From Hydrogenothermaceae bacterium (GTDB taxonomy: Bacteria > Aquificota > Aquificia > Aquificales > Hydrogenothermaceae), in contig JALSSG010000126.1 of the NCBI GenBank assembly GCA_026984355.1, positions 1 to 13,034 on the forward strand: a stretch of 13,034 nucleotides of DNA, given 5' to 3'. Shown one piece after another: positions 1 through 7,106 of this stretch (the first letter of the stretch is position 1; the number at the start of each line of letters is the position of its first letter). The translations under genes were made by a program, and so were the position numbers. The notes beneath the pieces were generated by a model. The model was not told the origin of the DNA, searched no databases, and saw nothing but the letters and a program-made list of their open reading frames with translations.

Positions 1-503
1 TTTGGTGTATAGAAGAAATTTTTCAACAAACAAAAGGTGTAATAGATGCAGTATCTGGTTATACAGGAGGTTTTGTAGAAAACCCGACATATGAACAGGT
101 ATGCTCTGGTACAACTGGGCATAGAGAAGCAGTTCAGATAACTTATAATCCTGATGAGATTTCTTATGAGGAACTTTTAAAGATATTTTTTGCTAATATA
201 GACCCTACAGATGAAGGCGGTCAATTTGCAGATAGAGGTTCTCATTATAAAACAGCTATCTTTTATCATGACCAGTATCAAAAAGAAAAAGCAGAGGAAA
301 TGATAAAAAAACTAAACGAACTTGGAATTTTTAATAAACCTATTACTACTGAAGTTCTTCCAGCTCAGAAGTTTTATCCTGCAGAAGATTATCATCAAGA
401 CTTCTTTCTAAAAAATCCTGCTCACTACTACATGTATAAAGAAGGTTCTGGAAGGAAGCTATGGGCAGAGACTATAGGCAAAAAGATAAAGGATATATTG
501 TAA
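1..503 (+). CDS. msrA: Peptide methionine-S-sulfoxide reductase MsrA, 5'-truncated by the window edge
   Basis: Reading from base 3 gives an open frame of 166 codons to the TAA at 501-503. It begins W-C-I-E-E, just after the family's G-C-F-W motif, so the catalytic Cys lies a codon or two outside the window. MsrA reduces the S-epimer of methionine sulfoxide using thioredoxin. Recognisable family blocks are VSGYTGG, the GHREAVQ segment, the FFANIDPT and QFADRGSHYKTAIFY blocks, and AEDYHQDFF near the C-terminus. The length fits a single-domain MsrA with roughly ten residues missing; no MsrB domain follows. An internal ATG at 300 is not the true start, because homology runs continuously upstream of it. 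The 3' end overlaps murE by 43 bp, suggesting co-transcription. Confidence 0.95.
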   Translation, partial: WCIEEIFQQTKGVIDAVSGYTGGFVENPTYEQVCSGTTGHREAVQITYNPDEISYEELLKIFFANIDPTDEGGQFADRGSHYKTAIFYHDQYQKEKAEEMIKKLNELGIFNKPITTEVLPAQKFYPAEDYHQDFFLKNPAHYYMYKEGSGRKLWAETIGKKIKDIL

Positions 504-1972
504 AAAACATATATAGTCTATTTGATAAAGGCATTTTTATCCAGAAAGGAAAGGAAGATTTAGTCTATCATATTACCAATAATACGAAAGATATAAAAAA
601 AAACTCAGTGTTTTTTGCTGTTGAGGGAACAAAAACAGATGGACATATTTTCGTTGAAGAAGCAGTAGAAAAAGGTGCTGTATGTATAGTTTCAGACAAT
701 AAAGCAAAAGCTGTAAATATAAAAAATCGGTTTCCAGATATATCAGTAGTACTTGTTGATAATATAAGAAAATCACAGGCTATCGTAGCTCAAAAATTTT
801 ATAATTATCCTGATAGAGACTTAAAAATTATAGGAATAACAGGAACAAACGGAAAAACATCTACTGCTCATATCACAGCACAATTCTTGAAAAACTCAGG
901 TTTTAAAGTAGCAACTATTGGAACAATAGGATATGAATTTGAAGGAAAGTATTTTGGCGGTGGTATGACTACACCAGATTCGATAAAATGGTATAGCCTG
1001 CTGCATACATTCAAATCTCTTGGAGTAGATTATATTGTAAGCGAAATTTCTTCACATGCAGTAAGTCAATATAGAGTGTACGGAACAAAATTTTATGGCG
1101 GAATTTTTACAAACCTAACTCAAGACCATCTTGACTACCACAAGGATATGAAATCTTACTTTGAAACAAAAAAATCATTTATAGACTATGTTTTAGAAAA
1201 TAATTCTTTGTCTAGAGTTTCAATTAATATAGATTGTGATTATGGAATGAGAATTTATCAGCAGTCAAAATTTAAAGACAGAATAATAACCTATGGTTAT
1301 AAATCAGACCAGTTTAAAATTCTTTCATCTAGTATGAGTATGAAAGGAACTGTTATAGACTATATTTTTAATGGAAAAAAGGGAATAATAAAAACAAATC
1401 TTCTTGGGGAATTTAATGTTTATAACTTATGTGCATCTTTTTCTTTACTTTTGAGTTTTGGTTTTAAACAAGATGTTTTAGAGAAAATAGCACCTAATAT
1501 AAAACCCATCAAAGGCAGATTTGAAATTGTAAGTAATAATGGTTTTTTAGTTATAAATGATTATGCCCATACACCAGATGCTTTAGAAAAAATATTAAAG
1601 AGCTTATCTCTTTTCAAAAAGGGAAGAATAATATCTGTATTTGGTGCTGGTGGCGATAGAGATAAAACAAAAAGACCTATTATGGGAATGGTAGCACAAA
1701 AATACTCAGATATAATCATACTTACTTCAGATAATCCCCGTTCAGAAAAAGCCGAAGATATAATACAGGATATACTAAAAGGTATAACTCAAAAAGATAA
1801 AGTTATAATAGTTGTAGATAGAGAAATGGCAATAAAAAAAGCTATCCAATTAGCAAAAGAAAATGATATTATCCTTATAGCTGGTAAAGGTCATGAAACC
1901 TATCAGATTATAGGTGACAGGGTTTTTAAATTTGACGATTCTGATATAGCAAGAAAATATATAAAAAAATGA
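461..1972 (+). CDS. murE: UDP-MurNAc-tripeptide synthetase MurE (meso-diaminopimelate type)
   Basis: A 503-residue cytoplasmic Mur ligase that adds the third residue to UDP-MurNAc-L-Ala-D-Glu using ATP. The N-terminal UDP-binding domain covers about residues 20-110. The ATP loop GITGTNGKTST is at 125-135, TTPDS at 170-174, SEISSHA at 194-200, and the presumed carbamylated lysine is K237 (Y-x3-K). The C-terminal domain carries DNPR at 424-427, the signature of enzymes that add meso-DAP rather than lysine, and then GKGHE. The ATG at 461 has a GGAAGG Shine-Dalgarno 5 nt upstream but lies inside msrA. It adds about a dozen residues beyond where homology appears to begin; the only later in-frame option before that point is a non-canonical ATT at 497. 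The stop overlaps the next start (ATGA). Confidence 0.96.
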   Translation: MGRDYRQKDKGYIVKNIYSLFDKGIFIQKGKEDLVYHITNNTKDIKKNSVFFAVEGTKTDGHIFVEEAVEKGAVCIVSDNKAKAVNIKNRFPDISVVLVDNIRKSQAIVAQKFYNYPDRDLKIIGITGTNGKTSTAHITAQFLKNSGFKVATIGTIGYEFEGKYFGGGMTTPDSIKWYSLLHTFKSLGVDYIVSEISSHAVSQYRVYGTKFYGGIFTNLTQDHLDYHKDMKSYFETKKSFIDYVLENNSLSRVSINIDCDYGMRIYQQSKFKDRIITYGYKSDQFKILSSSMSMKGTVIDYIFNGKKGIIKTNLLGEFNVYNLCASFSLLLSFGFKQDVLEKIAPNIKPIKGRFEIVSNNGFLVINDYAHTPDALEKILKSLSLFKKGRIISVFGAGGDRDKTKRPIMGMVAQKYSDIIILTSDNPRSEKAEDIIQDILKGITQKDKVIIVVDREMAIKKAIQLAKENDIILIAGKGHETYQIIGDRVFKFDDSDIARKYIKK

Positions 1973-3750
1973 TAATCAAAATATTACTATCTATTTTACT
2001 CTTAGTGTTTGTTGCAGATGCTTACCAATTTAAAAATGGCTTAGATGAACTTAATTTAGGTAATATTAAAAAAGCAAGAGATATTTTTTGTAATATAAAC
2101 GAACATTCTATTTTTTATGAATATGCTGATTATTACTGTACAGTTTTAAGTGCTGTAGACGGGAATATAAAAATATCTGAAAAAAAACCAAAATTAGCTG
2201 TGGAACACTATAAATTCTTTTTTATTTCTAAGTTTTATTTAAATAAAAATCCCAAAATCTCATATAAGTTTTTTAAAAAAATAGATAAAAAAGCCTTACA
2301 TAAAGATGACCTTCCAGAGTATTTCTTTTTAAAGTACAAGCTTGAGGGAACTATTAGCTCTTTGAAGAAACTTATAATAGATTATGCTTTTGACGATATA
2401 TATGCTTTTCCTCTTTTAGATGAAAACCTTAAAAAGCTTTCTGAAAAAGATATATATAAAGCTATAGATAAAATGATATCCCATAGAAAGTTTGATAATG
2501 CATTAAAAATTTTAGAAAAGCTAAAAGATACAGATAAAAAATTTTTCTACAAAACATCTCTTTTGCTAAAAAAGAGAAAATATTCTGATGCAGAAAATAC
2601 CTTTTATCTTATAAAGAAAAGCTCTAAATATTATCCTATAGGACTTTATAAACTAACTATTGGGCTAAAAAATATCAAAAAACAAAAATATTATTTTTCT
2701 AAATTAGAAAAAACATCAAACCAAAGACTTATTGCTAAAGCAAGGTATATTTTGATGAAAAAGTCCTTTTTTAAAGAAAAATGGGATTATTTTAAATTTT
2801 TTTCAAAAGATATAAGCAAAAATTCTCCATATTATAAGGAAAAAATATGGTTAGAAATCCTTTATAAATATAAAACAAAAGATTATATTGGAGCATATTT
2901 ATTACTACAGGACAAAAAAAACTTATTTTCTAAATCTAAAGTAAATTACTGGTTATACCTTATATCTAAAAAGGCAAAACTTAAAAATAGTTTACAATTT
3001 TTAAAGCTGGCTTCAGCTACAAAAAGCTTAGATTTTTATACTCTTTATGCAAAAAAGAGATTATTAAAATTAGATGTACAAAAAGTAAGTTTTTCATTAA
3101 AGCACAAACAACCATCAGACAAAAGACTAAAATTGATAAAAAACCTAAAAGATTTAAAACTATATAAATGGGCTTATATTGAAGGAAAGTATATTTTAAA
3201 AAAAGAAAGCGATATAAATTCCATTATAAAACTATATTATGCTCTTCCAGAGCTAACAGCAAAAAAGTTAGCTTTAAAAGGTTTCACATACGAAAGTTTT
3301 CCTAAACCATTTAAAATTCCTGTTTATGCAAAATTCCAGAATTTTGAAGAACTTGTTTTTGCAGTTATGAGACAGGAGAGTTTTTTTGATTATTATGCAG
3401 TTTCTCCATCTAATGCTATTGGTCTTATGCAGATAATACCTCCTACAGCTAAATGGATAGCAAAGGTAAGAAATAAAGATTTGACAAATATAAATTTACT
3501 CTTTAATCCTGAAGTAAATATAGATTTTGGTAGCTGGTACTTAGGTTATTTATTGAAGATGTTTAATAATAATATTTTTTATGCAGTTTCTTCTTACAAT
3601 GCAGGTCAAGGAGCAGTAAAAAAATTTTTAAAAGGGAAAAATTTCACTGATATAGCAGAATTTATAGAGTTTTTTCCTTATGAAGAAACAAGAAATTATG
3701 TTAAAAAAGTAGTAAGAAACTATTTTATTTATAAATATCTGGTAAAATAA
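1969..3750 (+). CDS. slt: Soluble lytic murein transglycosylase (Slt70-like), secreted
   Basis: A 593-residue protein with a short signal peptide (hydrophobic core ILLSILLLVFV, probable cleavage after ADA at residue 18). A long, Lys/Tyr/Phe-rich helical region follows, about residues 20-440, probably the superhelical TPR-like ring seen in Slt70. The C-terminal SLT domain starts near 455. Its motifs are clear: RQESFF with catalytic Glu470, GLMQI at 485-489, and SSYNAG at 541-546. The enzyme cleaves MurNAc-GlcNAc bonds without hydrolysis, leaving 1,6-anhydroMurNAc, in the periplasm. Translation starts inside the murE stop (ATGA), and no clear Shine-Dalgarno is present, so coupling to murE is likely. 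The helical region looks fast-evolving, and its TPR-like nature is inferred from composition, not from identified repeats. Confidence 0.9.
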   Translation: MIIKILLSILLLVFVADAYQFKNGLDELNLGNIKKARDIFCNINEHSIFYEYADYYCTVLSAVDGNIKISEKKPKLAVEHYKFFFISKFYLNKNPKISYKFFKKIDKKALHKDDLPEYFFLKYKLEGTISSLKKLIIDYAFDDIYAFPLLDENLKKLSEKDIYKAIDKMISHRKFDNALKILEKLKDTDKKFFYKTSLLLKKRKYSDAENTFYLIKKSSKYYPIGLYKLTIGLKNIKKQKYYFSKLEKTSNQRLIAKARYILMKKSFFKEKWDYFKFFSKDISKNSPYYKEKIWLEILYKYKTKDYIGAYLLLQDKKNLFSKSKVNYWLYLISKKAKLKNSLQFLKLASATKSLDFYTLYAKKRLLKLDVQKVSFSLKHKQPSDKRLKLIKNLKDLKLYKWAYIEGKYILKKESDINSIIKLYYALPELTAKKLALKGFTYESFPKPFKIPVYAKFQNFEELVFAVMRQESFFDYYAVSPSNAIGLMQIIPPTAKWIAKVRNKDLTNINLLFNPEVNIDFGSWYLGYLLKMFNNNIFYAVSSYNAGQGAVKKFLKGKNFTDIAEFIEFFPYEETRNYVKKVVRNYFIYKYLVK

Positions 3751-3757
3751 AACTATT

Positions 3758-4384
3758 ATGTTTACAGGTCTAATTGAAGAGACAGGAAAAGTTGTTTCTA
3801 TAAGTTCTTCTCAAGATGGCATTAGATTAACAGTTCAAGCGGAAAAAGTTCTATCTGATACAGCAATAGGAGATAGTATATCAGTAAATGGAGTATGCCT
3901 TACAGTTGTAAACATAGAAGGTAATCAACTTTCCTTTGATGTATCAGAAGAAACACTAAAAAGAAGTAATTTAAAATATATTAAAGTAAATGAAATAGTG
4001 AATTTAGAAAGAGCTTTGAAAGTATCTGACAGGTTAGGTGGACATATTGTTCAGGGACATGTTGATACGACAGCAAAAATAAAAGATTTTTATCCTTACC
4101 AAAATCACTGGAATTTGATAGTAGAAATACCCTCTAAATACATAGATTTGGTAGTAGAAAAAGGTTCTATAGCCATAGATGGTATAAGTCTAACAATAAA
4201 CTACATTAAAGATAATACTATATCTATAAATATTATTCCTCATACACGTGAAAACACCAATTTAAAAATTAGAAAATCAGGTGATTTAGTAAATGTAGAA
4301 TTTGATATATTAGCTAAATACATTCAAAAGATGTTATTTCCATATAAAGAAAAAAGATTAAATGATATGCTGGAAAACTTATGA
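3758..4384 (+). CDS. ribE: Riboflavin synthase, alpha subunit
   Basis: A 208-residue protein opening with the diagnostic MFTGLIEETG. It contains two lumazine-binding repeats, about residues 1-95 and 98-190, with GGHIVQGHVD (94-103) leading into the second. It dismutates two 6,7-dimethyl-8-ribityllumazine molecules into riboflavin and the pyrimidinedione. The length matches the family (about 200-220), with no truncation. It begins 7 bp after the transglycosylase stop with almost no Shine-Dalgarno, and its TGA overlaps the next ATG, so it depends on the same transcript. No other riboflavin genes are adjacent, and no FMN riboswitch is present immediately upstream, where there is no space for one. 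Confidence 0.96.
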   Translation: MFTGLIEETGKVVSISSSQDGIRLTVQAEKVLSDTAIGDSISVNGVCLTVVNIEGNQLSFDVSEETLKRSNLKYIKVNEIVNLERALKVSDRLGGHIVQGHVDTTAKIKDFYPYQNHWNLIVEIPSKYIDLVVEKGSIAIDGISLTINYIKDNTISINIIPHTRENTNLKIRKSGDLVNVEFDILAKYIQKMLFPYKEKRLNDMLENL

Positions 4385-5550
4385 AAAAAAGAAAGAAGTT
4401 TAGCTTAAAAAAGAAAAAAAACCTTCCTTATGGTTATGTCAAACCTACCAATTATAGAGCTATATATGAAGAGCAGTTTTATGAGATACTCTCAAAACTT
4501 CGTTTTCCTTTAATGATTGTTATTCTCTTTACCATGCTTGGTGTTTTAGGACTGATGATAATAAATAATAAAAGTGATGGTGAAAGTGTACTAAACTATC
4601 TTTTTCATGTGGTTATAACATTTTCAACGATAGGATATACAGAAGGATACACTGATAATATTCCTTTAAATAGAGCTTTTGTAGTAATGTTTATAATTAT
4701 AACATTTCCACTTGTGTATCTATACGGTCTTGTTACTATGGTTAATGTTTTTGCAGCATCAAATATAAATGAAATATATAGATACTGGAGGATGTATAAA
4801 AAGATGGAAACCTTAGAAGGACATTATATAATCTGTCGTTTTAATGGGATAACAAGAGAAGTTATGAAAAATCTTAGAAAACGAAGGATAAAATTTGTTC
4901 TTATAGAACCAGATAGAAATCTTGAACAGGATATACGAGATTTCGGAGTTGAGTTTTATGTTATAGATGAACCACATAAAAGAAGTACCCTCCTTGGTGT
5001 TGGTATTGATAAGGCTATTGGTCTTGTTTCAGCTTTTGAAGAAAATACTCAAGACCTATCAGTTATAGTTACTGCAAGACTACTTAGACCAGATAAAGAT
5101 AAATTTCATATATTTGCCACAGCTACTACAGAAGGTGCTGCTGAAAAAATGAAACTTTTAGGAGCAAATGAAGTTATTGTTCCAGACATAGCTGTAGGAA
5201 GAAGGATAACTTCGTTTATTTTACATGCTCCTAGTCCTGTTGTTAGTGGCTTTTTAGAAAAAATAGCTTATGGAGAAAAAACAGATATAGATATAATAGA
5301 AGTAAAAGTAGAGCCAGATTCAGAACTTATAGGTAAAAAATTAAAAGATATACAAATGAGACAAGAAACAGGTACTACAGTGGTAGCTATAGTTAGGGCT
5401 GATGGAAAAATGAAAATAGCTCCATCAGGAGAAACTATAATAGAAGAGGGAGATACTTTAATTATTTTAGGTCATCCAAAAGCTTTAAAAAGAGCACAGG
5501 AGTTTGTAAGAGAACATACAGAAAAACATAAAGGAGAAGAATTAGTATGA
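4381..5550 (+). CDS. Two-TM potassium-channel-like protein with cytoplasmic RCK (TrkA-N/TrkA-C) domains
   Basis: A 389-residue protein. Order seen: a very basic N-terminus (residues 1-14); TM1 about 43-62; a pore helix and filter around T80-Y90; TM2 about 98-123; an RCK-N Rossmann domain about 147-275; and an RCK-C domain about 300-378 (ending EEGDTLIILG). This is the tetrameric ligand-gated K+ channel layout (MthK/GsuK type). Two key sites are atypical. The filter reads T-I-G-Y-T-E (83-88) where K+ channels usually have T-V-G-Y-G-D. The dinucleotide loop reads CRFNGITRE (152-160), so R153, N155 and T158 stand where GxGxxG glycines would be. The acidic residue closing beta-2 (E176) is kept. 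It overlaps ribE and the following small membrane gene by ATGA at both ends. Ion selectivity and ligand are not predictable from this sequence. Confidence 0.88.
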   Translation: MKKRKKFSLKKKKNLPYGYVKPTNYRAIYEEQFYEILSKLRFPLMIVILFTMLGVLGLMIINNKSDGESVLNYLFHVVITFSTIGYTEGYTDNIPLNRAFVVMFIIITFPLVYLYGLVTMVNVFAASNINEIYRYWRMYKKMETLEGHYIICRFNGITREVMKNLRKRRIKFVLIEPDRNLEQDIRDFGVEFYVIDEPHKRSTLLGVGIDKAIGLVSAFEENTQDLSVIVTARLLRPDKDKFHIFATATTEGAAEKMKLLGANEVIVPDIAVGRRITSFILHAPSPVVSGFLEKIAYGEKTDIDIIEVKVEPDSELIGKKLKDIQMRQETGTTVVAIVRADGKMKIAPSGETIIEEGDTLIILGHPKALKRAQEFVREHTEKHKGEELV

Positions 5551-5903
5551 TAAACTGGGGAAAAGTATGGTCTGACTTTTTTATATTTTTAGCTCTTACA
5601 AGTAATGTAGGATTTATCTTCAGTAATGACCCTTATCAGCTTATAGTTGCTGTAGGTGTTAATCTTATTGCTACAGTATTAAAATTTGGAGCAAAAAAGA
5701 TTTTTTCTGCAGAACTCCTTGCAACAGCACTTGTTGCAGACCTTCACTTAATTCCTTCTGCAATACTTTACTTTTCACAAATTCACGTACAGCTTGCTGT
5801 AGGTTTAGCAATAGGAGCAGCTGTGGCAAATGTTATATCAATTATCTTGCTTATAATTGAAATGGTTTTTGAATATATAAGAGAGCAAGAAGAAGAATAT
5901 TAA
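5547..5903 (+). CDS. Small four-helix membrane protein of unknown function, resembling the DUF6394 family
   Basis: A 118-residue, mostly hydrophobic protein. Predicted membrane segments lie at about 9-27, 31-51, 54-77 and 80-110. Its C-terminus is acidic (REQEEEY). From memory the LIATVLKFG...LLATALVADL core resembles the DUF6394 family, but I cannot verify this. The start overlaps the channel's stop (ATGATAA), with AAGGAG about 10 nt upstream, so the two proteins are likely made together. A channel accessory subunit or a regulator of the same ion flux is a reasonable inference; no catalytic motif is visible. It is the last gene of the + strand string, and its stop codon sits in a hairpin shared with the convergent gene. 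Confidence 0.8.
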   Translation: MINWGKVWSDFFIFLALTSNVGFIFSNDPYQLIVAVGVNLIATVLKFGAKKIFSAELLATALVADLHLIPSAILYFSQIHVQLAVGLAIGAAVANVISIILLIIEMVFEYIREQEEEY

Positions 5904-5918
5904 GCTTATAAAAGCTTA
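5901..5918. terminator. Possible bidirectional terminator hairpin between convergent genes
   Basis: Perfect 7-bp inverted repeat TAAGCTT-ATAA-AAGCTTA. It contains the stop codon of the small membrane protein (5901-5903, + strand) and that of the siroheme gene (5906-5908, - strand). The + side is followed by an interrupted T-rich stretch (TTTATAATTT). The stem is AT-rich and weak, with only two G:C pairs, so termination efficiency may be low, especially in a thermophile. Confidence 0.35.
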
Positions 5919-6460
5919 TTTATAATTTCTAATATCTTTTTTTGTCTTTCTTCTCCTTTTGGCATACTTTCTCTTATCTGTTTTAGTTTTTTCAGTACAT
6001 CTTCTATATTTTCAGGTAAGCAGTTTTCAATTTTTTCTCTAATTTTTGCAGATAATCCCGGAACAGTACCTGATGTGGATATACCAATAACAAGCTCGTC
6101 TTTAATAACAAGAGCTGGAAAAATAAAAGTACAGTAATCTGGACTATCTACACAGTTCACTGGAATTCTTCTTCTAACACAGTAATTGTATACTTCTCTT
6201 TGAAGGTCTACATCATCAACAGCAACAATAACCATATCTTTCCTATCTATATCAGTAAATAAAAACTGCCTTTCTATCAAGGTGATATTATGTTTCTCTG
6301 CTAATTTTTTTATCTCATCTCTTTTTATCTTTTTTGCAACTACAGTTATTTTTGGTTTAAATGGTAGTAATTTTTCTATTTTTCTAGCCGCTACATTTCC
6401 ACCACCAACCACAAGAACATTTTTGCCCTCTAGATTTACAAACATAGGAAAAAGGGACAT
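5906..6460 (-). CDS. Precorrin-2 dehydrogenase / sirohydrochlorin ferrochelatase (Met8/CysG N-terminal type)
   Basis: A 184-residue protein matching the N-terminal half of CysG or yeast Met8, with no uroporphyrinogen methyltransferase half. It oxidises precorrin-2 to sirohydrochlorin with NAD+ and can chelate Fe2+ to give siroheme, the cofactor of sulfite and nitrite reductases. The Rossmann loop VVGGGNVAARK is at 17-27, the likely catalytic Asp is D105 in CVDSPDYC, and the ISTSGTVPGLS segment (127-137) matches the family. The C-terminal part (about 138-184) is the helical dimerisation region. The start at 6460 has GAGGT 6 nt upstream. It lies alone on the - strand, convergent with the channel genes and divergent from the hemerythrin gene. 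A separate CobA/SUMT must be encoded elsewhere. Confidence 0.92.
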   Translation of the reverse strand: MSLFPMFVNLEGKNVLVVGGGNVAARKIEKLLPFKPKITVVAKKIKRDEIKKLAEKHNITLIERQFLFTDIDRKDMVIVAVDDVDLQREVYNYCVRRRIPVNCVDSPDYCTFIFPALVIKDELVIGISTSGTVPGLSAKIREKIENCLPENIEDVLKKLKQIRESMPKGEERQKKILEIINKLL

Positions 6461-6530
6461 GTTTTTACCTCAAAGATATTTTGTTTTAAAATTTTATCAC
6501 GAGTGAAAATTTTCTACTGGAACCTATGTA
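6461..6530. promoter_or_regulatory. Divergent promoter region between siroheme and hemerythrin genes, with a small dyad
   Basis: This 70-bp spacer must hold the starts of both divergent genes. A 10-bp dyad TCAC-GA-GTGA lies at 6497-6506, flanked by AT-rich arms that extend the symmetry with a mismatch. It could be an operator, but no specific regulator can be named. Promoter hexamers are not convincing: a poor TTGTTT (6481) with GAAAAT (6505) on the + strand is the best pair. The hemerythrin start has no clear Shine-Dalgarno. Confidence 0.3.
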
Positions 6531-7019
6531 ATGGATATAATTGACCTTTTATTCTTAGAACATAAAAAGCACCTTGAAAGTATAGATAAACTACAAAACC
6601 TTTTTAAAAATGCCAGAACTATTTTAAACGAAAAAACACTGAGTATGCTTCAGGAAGAACTACAAGAGGTATGCCTAGATTTAAAACTTCACTTTCAGAA
6701 AGAAGAAGAAGGTCTATTTCCATTTTTATACGAAAAGATAAAAAATAAAGATAATCTTCTAAAAGAACTAATTGGAGAGCACAAAATTATTCAGGACTTA
6801 TGTGATAAGTCTCTTAAGAACATAAGTTTTATAAAACAAGGAGTAAACCAGTGGCCAGAGCTTAGAAATAATATAAACGAATTACTACATTATTTAAACG
6901 ACCATATCTTAAAAGAAAACACAATTCTATTTAAAATGTGCATAGAATATTTAGATAAAGAAACTTTAATTAAAGGATTTTCAATAGCAGAAGATATTGA
7001 AAAGAAATTTTTTAGTTAG
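6531..7019 (+). CDS. Hemerythrin-like (HHE cation-binding) domain protein
   Basis: A 162-residue, all-helical protein. The HHE ligand pattern is complete: H11 in LEHKKH; H54-x3-E58 in LHFQKEEEGLFPF; H84 in GEHKII; and H125-x3-E129 in DHILKENTILF, with H120 also available. This predicts a four-helix bundle holding a non-heme di-iron centre that binds O2 or senses O2, NO or iron. No signal peptide or membrane segment is seen, so it should be cytoplasmic. It is a stand-alone domain without attached receiver, methyl-accepting or output modules, more like DcrH-type O2 carriers or YtfE-like proteins than a sensor kinase. The cysteines (C48, C91, C137) are not in the ScdA_N arrangement of YtfE. Neighbouring siroheme and SOD genes suggest redox or O2 stress, but the specific role is unknown. 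Confidence 0.88.
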   Translation: MDIIDLLFLEHKKHLESIDKLQNLFKNARTILNEKTLSMLQEELQEVCLDLKLHFQKEEEGLFPFLYEKIKNKDNLLKELIGEHKIIQDLCDKSLKNISFIKQGVNQWPELRNNINELLHYLNDHILKENTILFKMCIEYLDKETLIKGFSIAEDIEKKFFS

Positions 7020-7106
7020 AAATTTAAAATATAAGGAAGTTCATAATAATTTTTTCAGTTTAGATTTATAGTTAATTAAAATGCTGTATTTAATGAGGTT
7101 ATAATT

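Noticed and set aside
300..503. Separate small gene starting at ATG 300
   Set aside because: The same frame is open back to the window start with continuous MsrA homology, so this is only an internal Met of msrA.
573..776. 67-codon open frame on the - strand
   Set aside because: It lies wholly inside murE in an antisense frame, with a Leu/Tyr-rich low-complexity product and no ribosome site.
1969..3300. Lysine-rich slt N-terminal region as a separate or frameshifted gene
   Set aside because: The frame is uninterrupted from the signal peptide to the SLT domain, and Slt70-type enzymes normally have a long divergent helical N-terminal region.
3751..3757. FMN riboswitch before riboflavin synthase
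   Set aside because: Only 7 bp separate the genes, so there is no room for the RFN aptamer, and no matching structure lies in the preceding coding sequence.
6282..6506. 74-codon open frame on the + strand
   Set aside because: It is antisense to the siroheme gene, which has clear family motifs.
7020..7106. Small RNA or promoter in the 87-bp spacer before the 456-residue gene
   Set aside because: It is AT-rich with chance TATA-like hexamers but no convincing -35/-10 pair, no stable hairpin and no T-tract terminator; only the GAGG ribosome site at 7095-7098 is supported.
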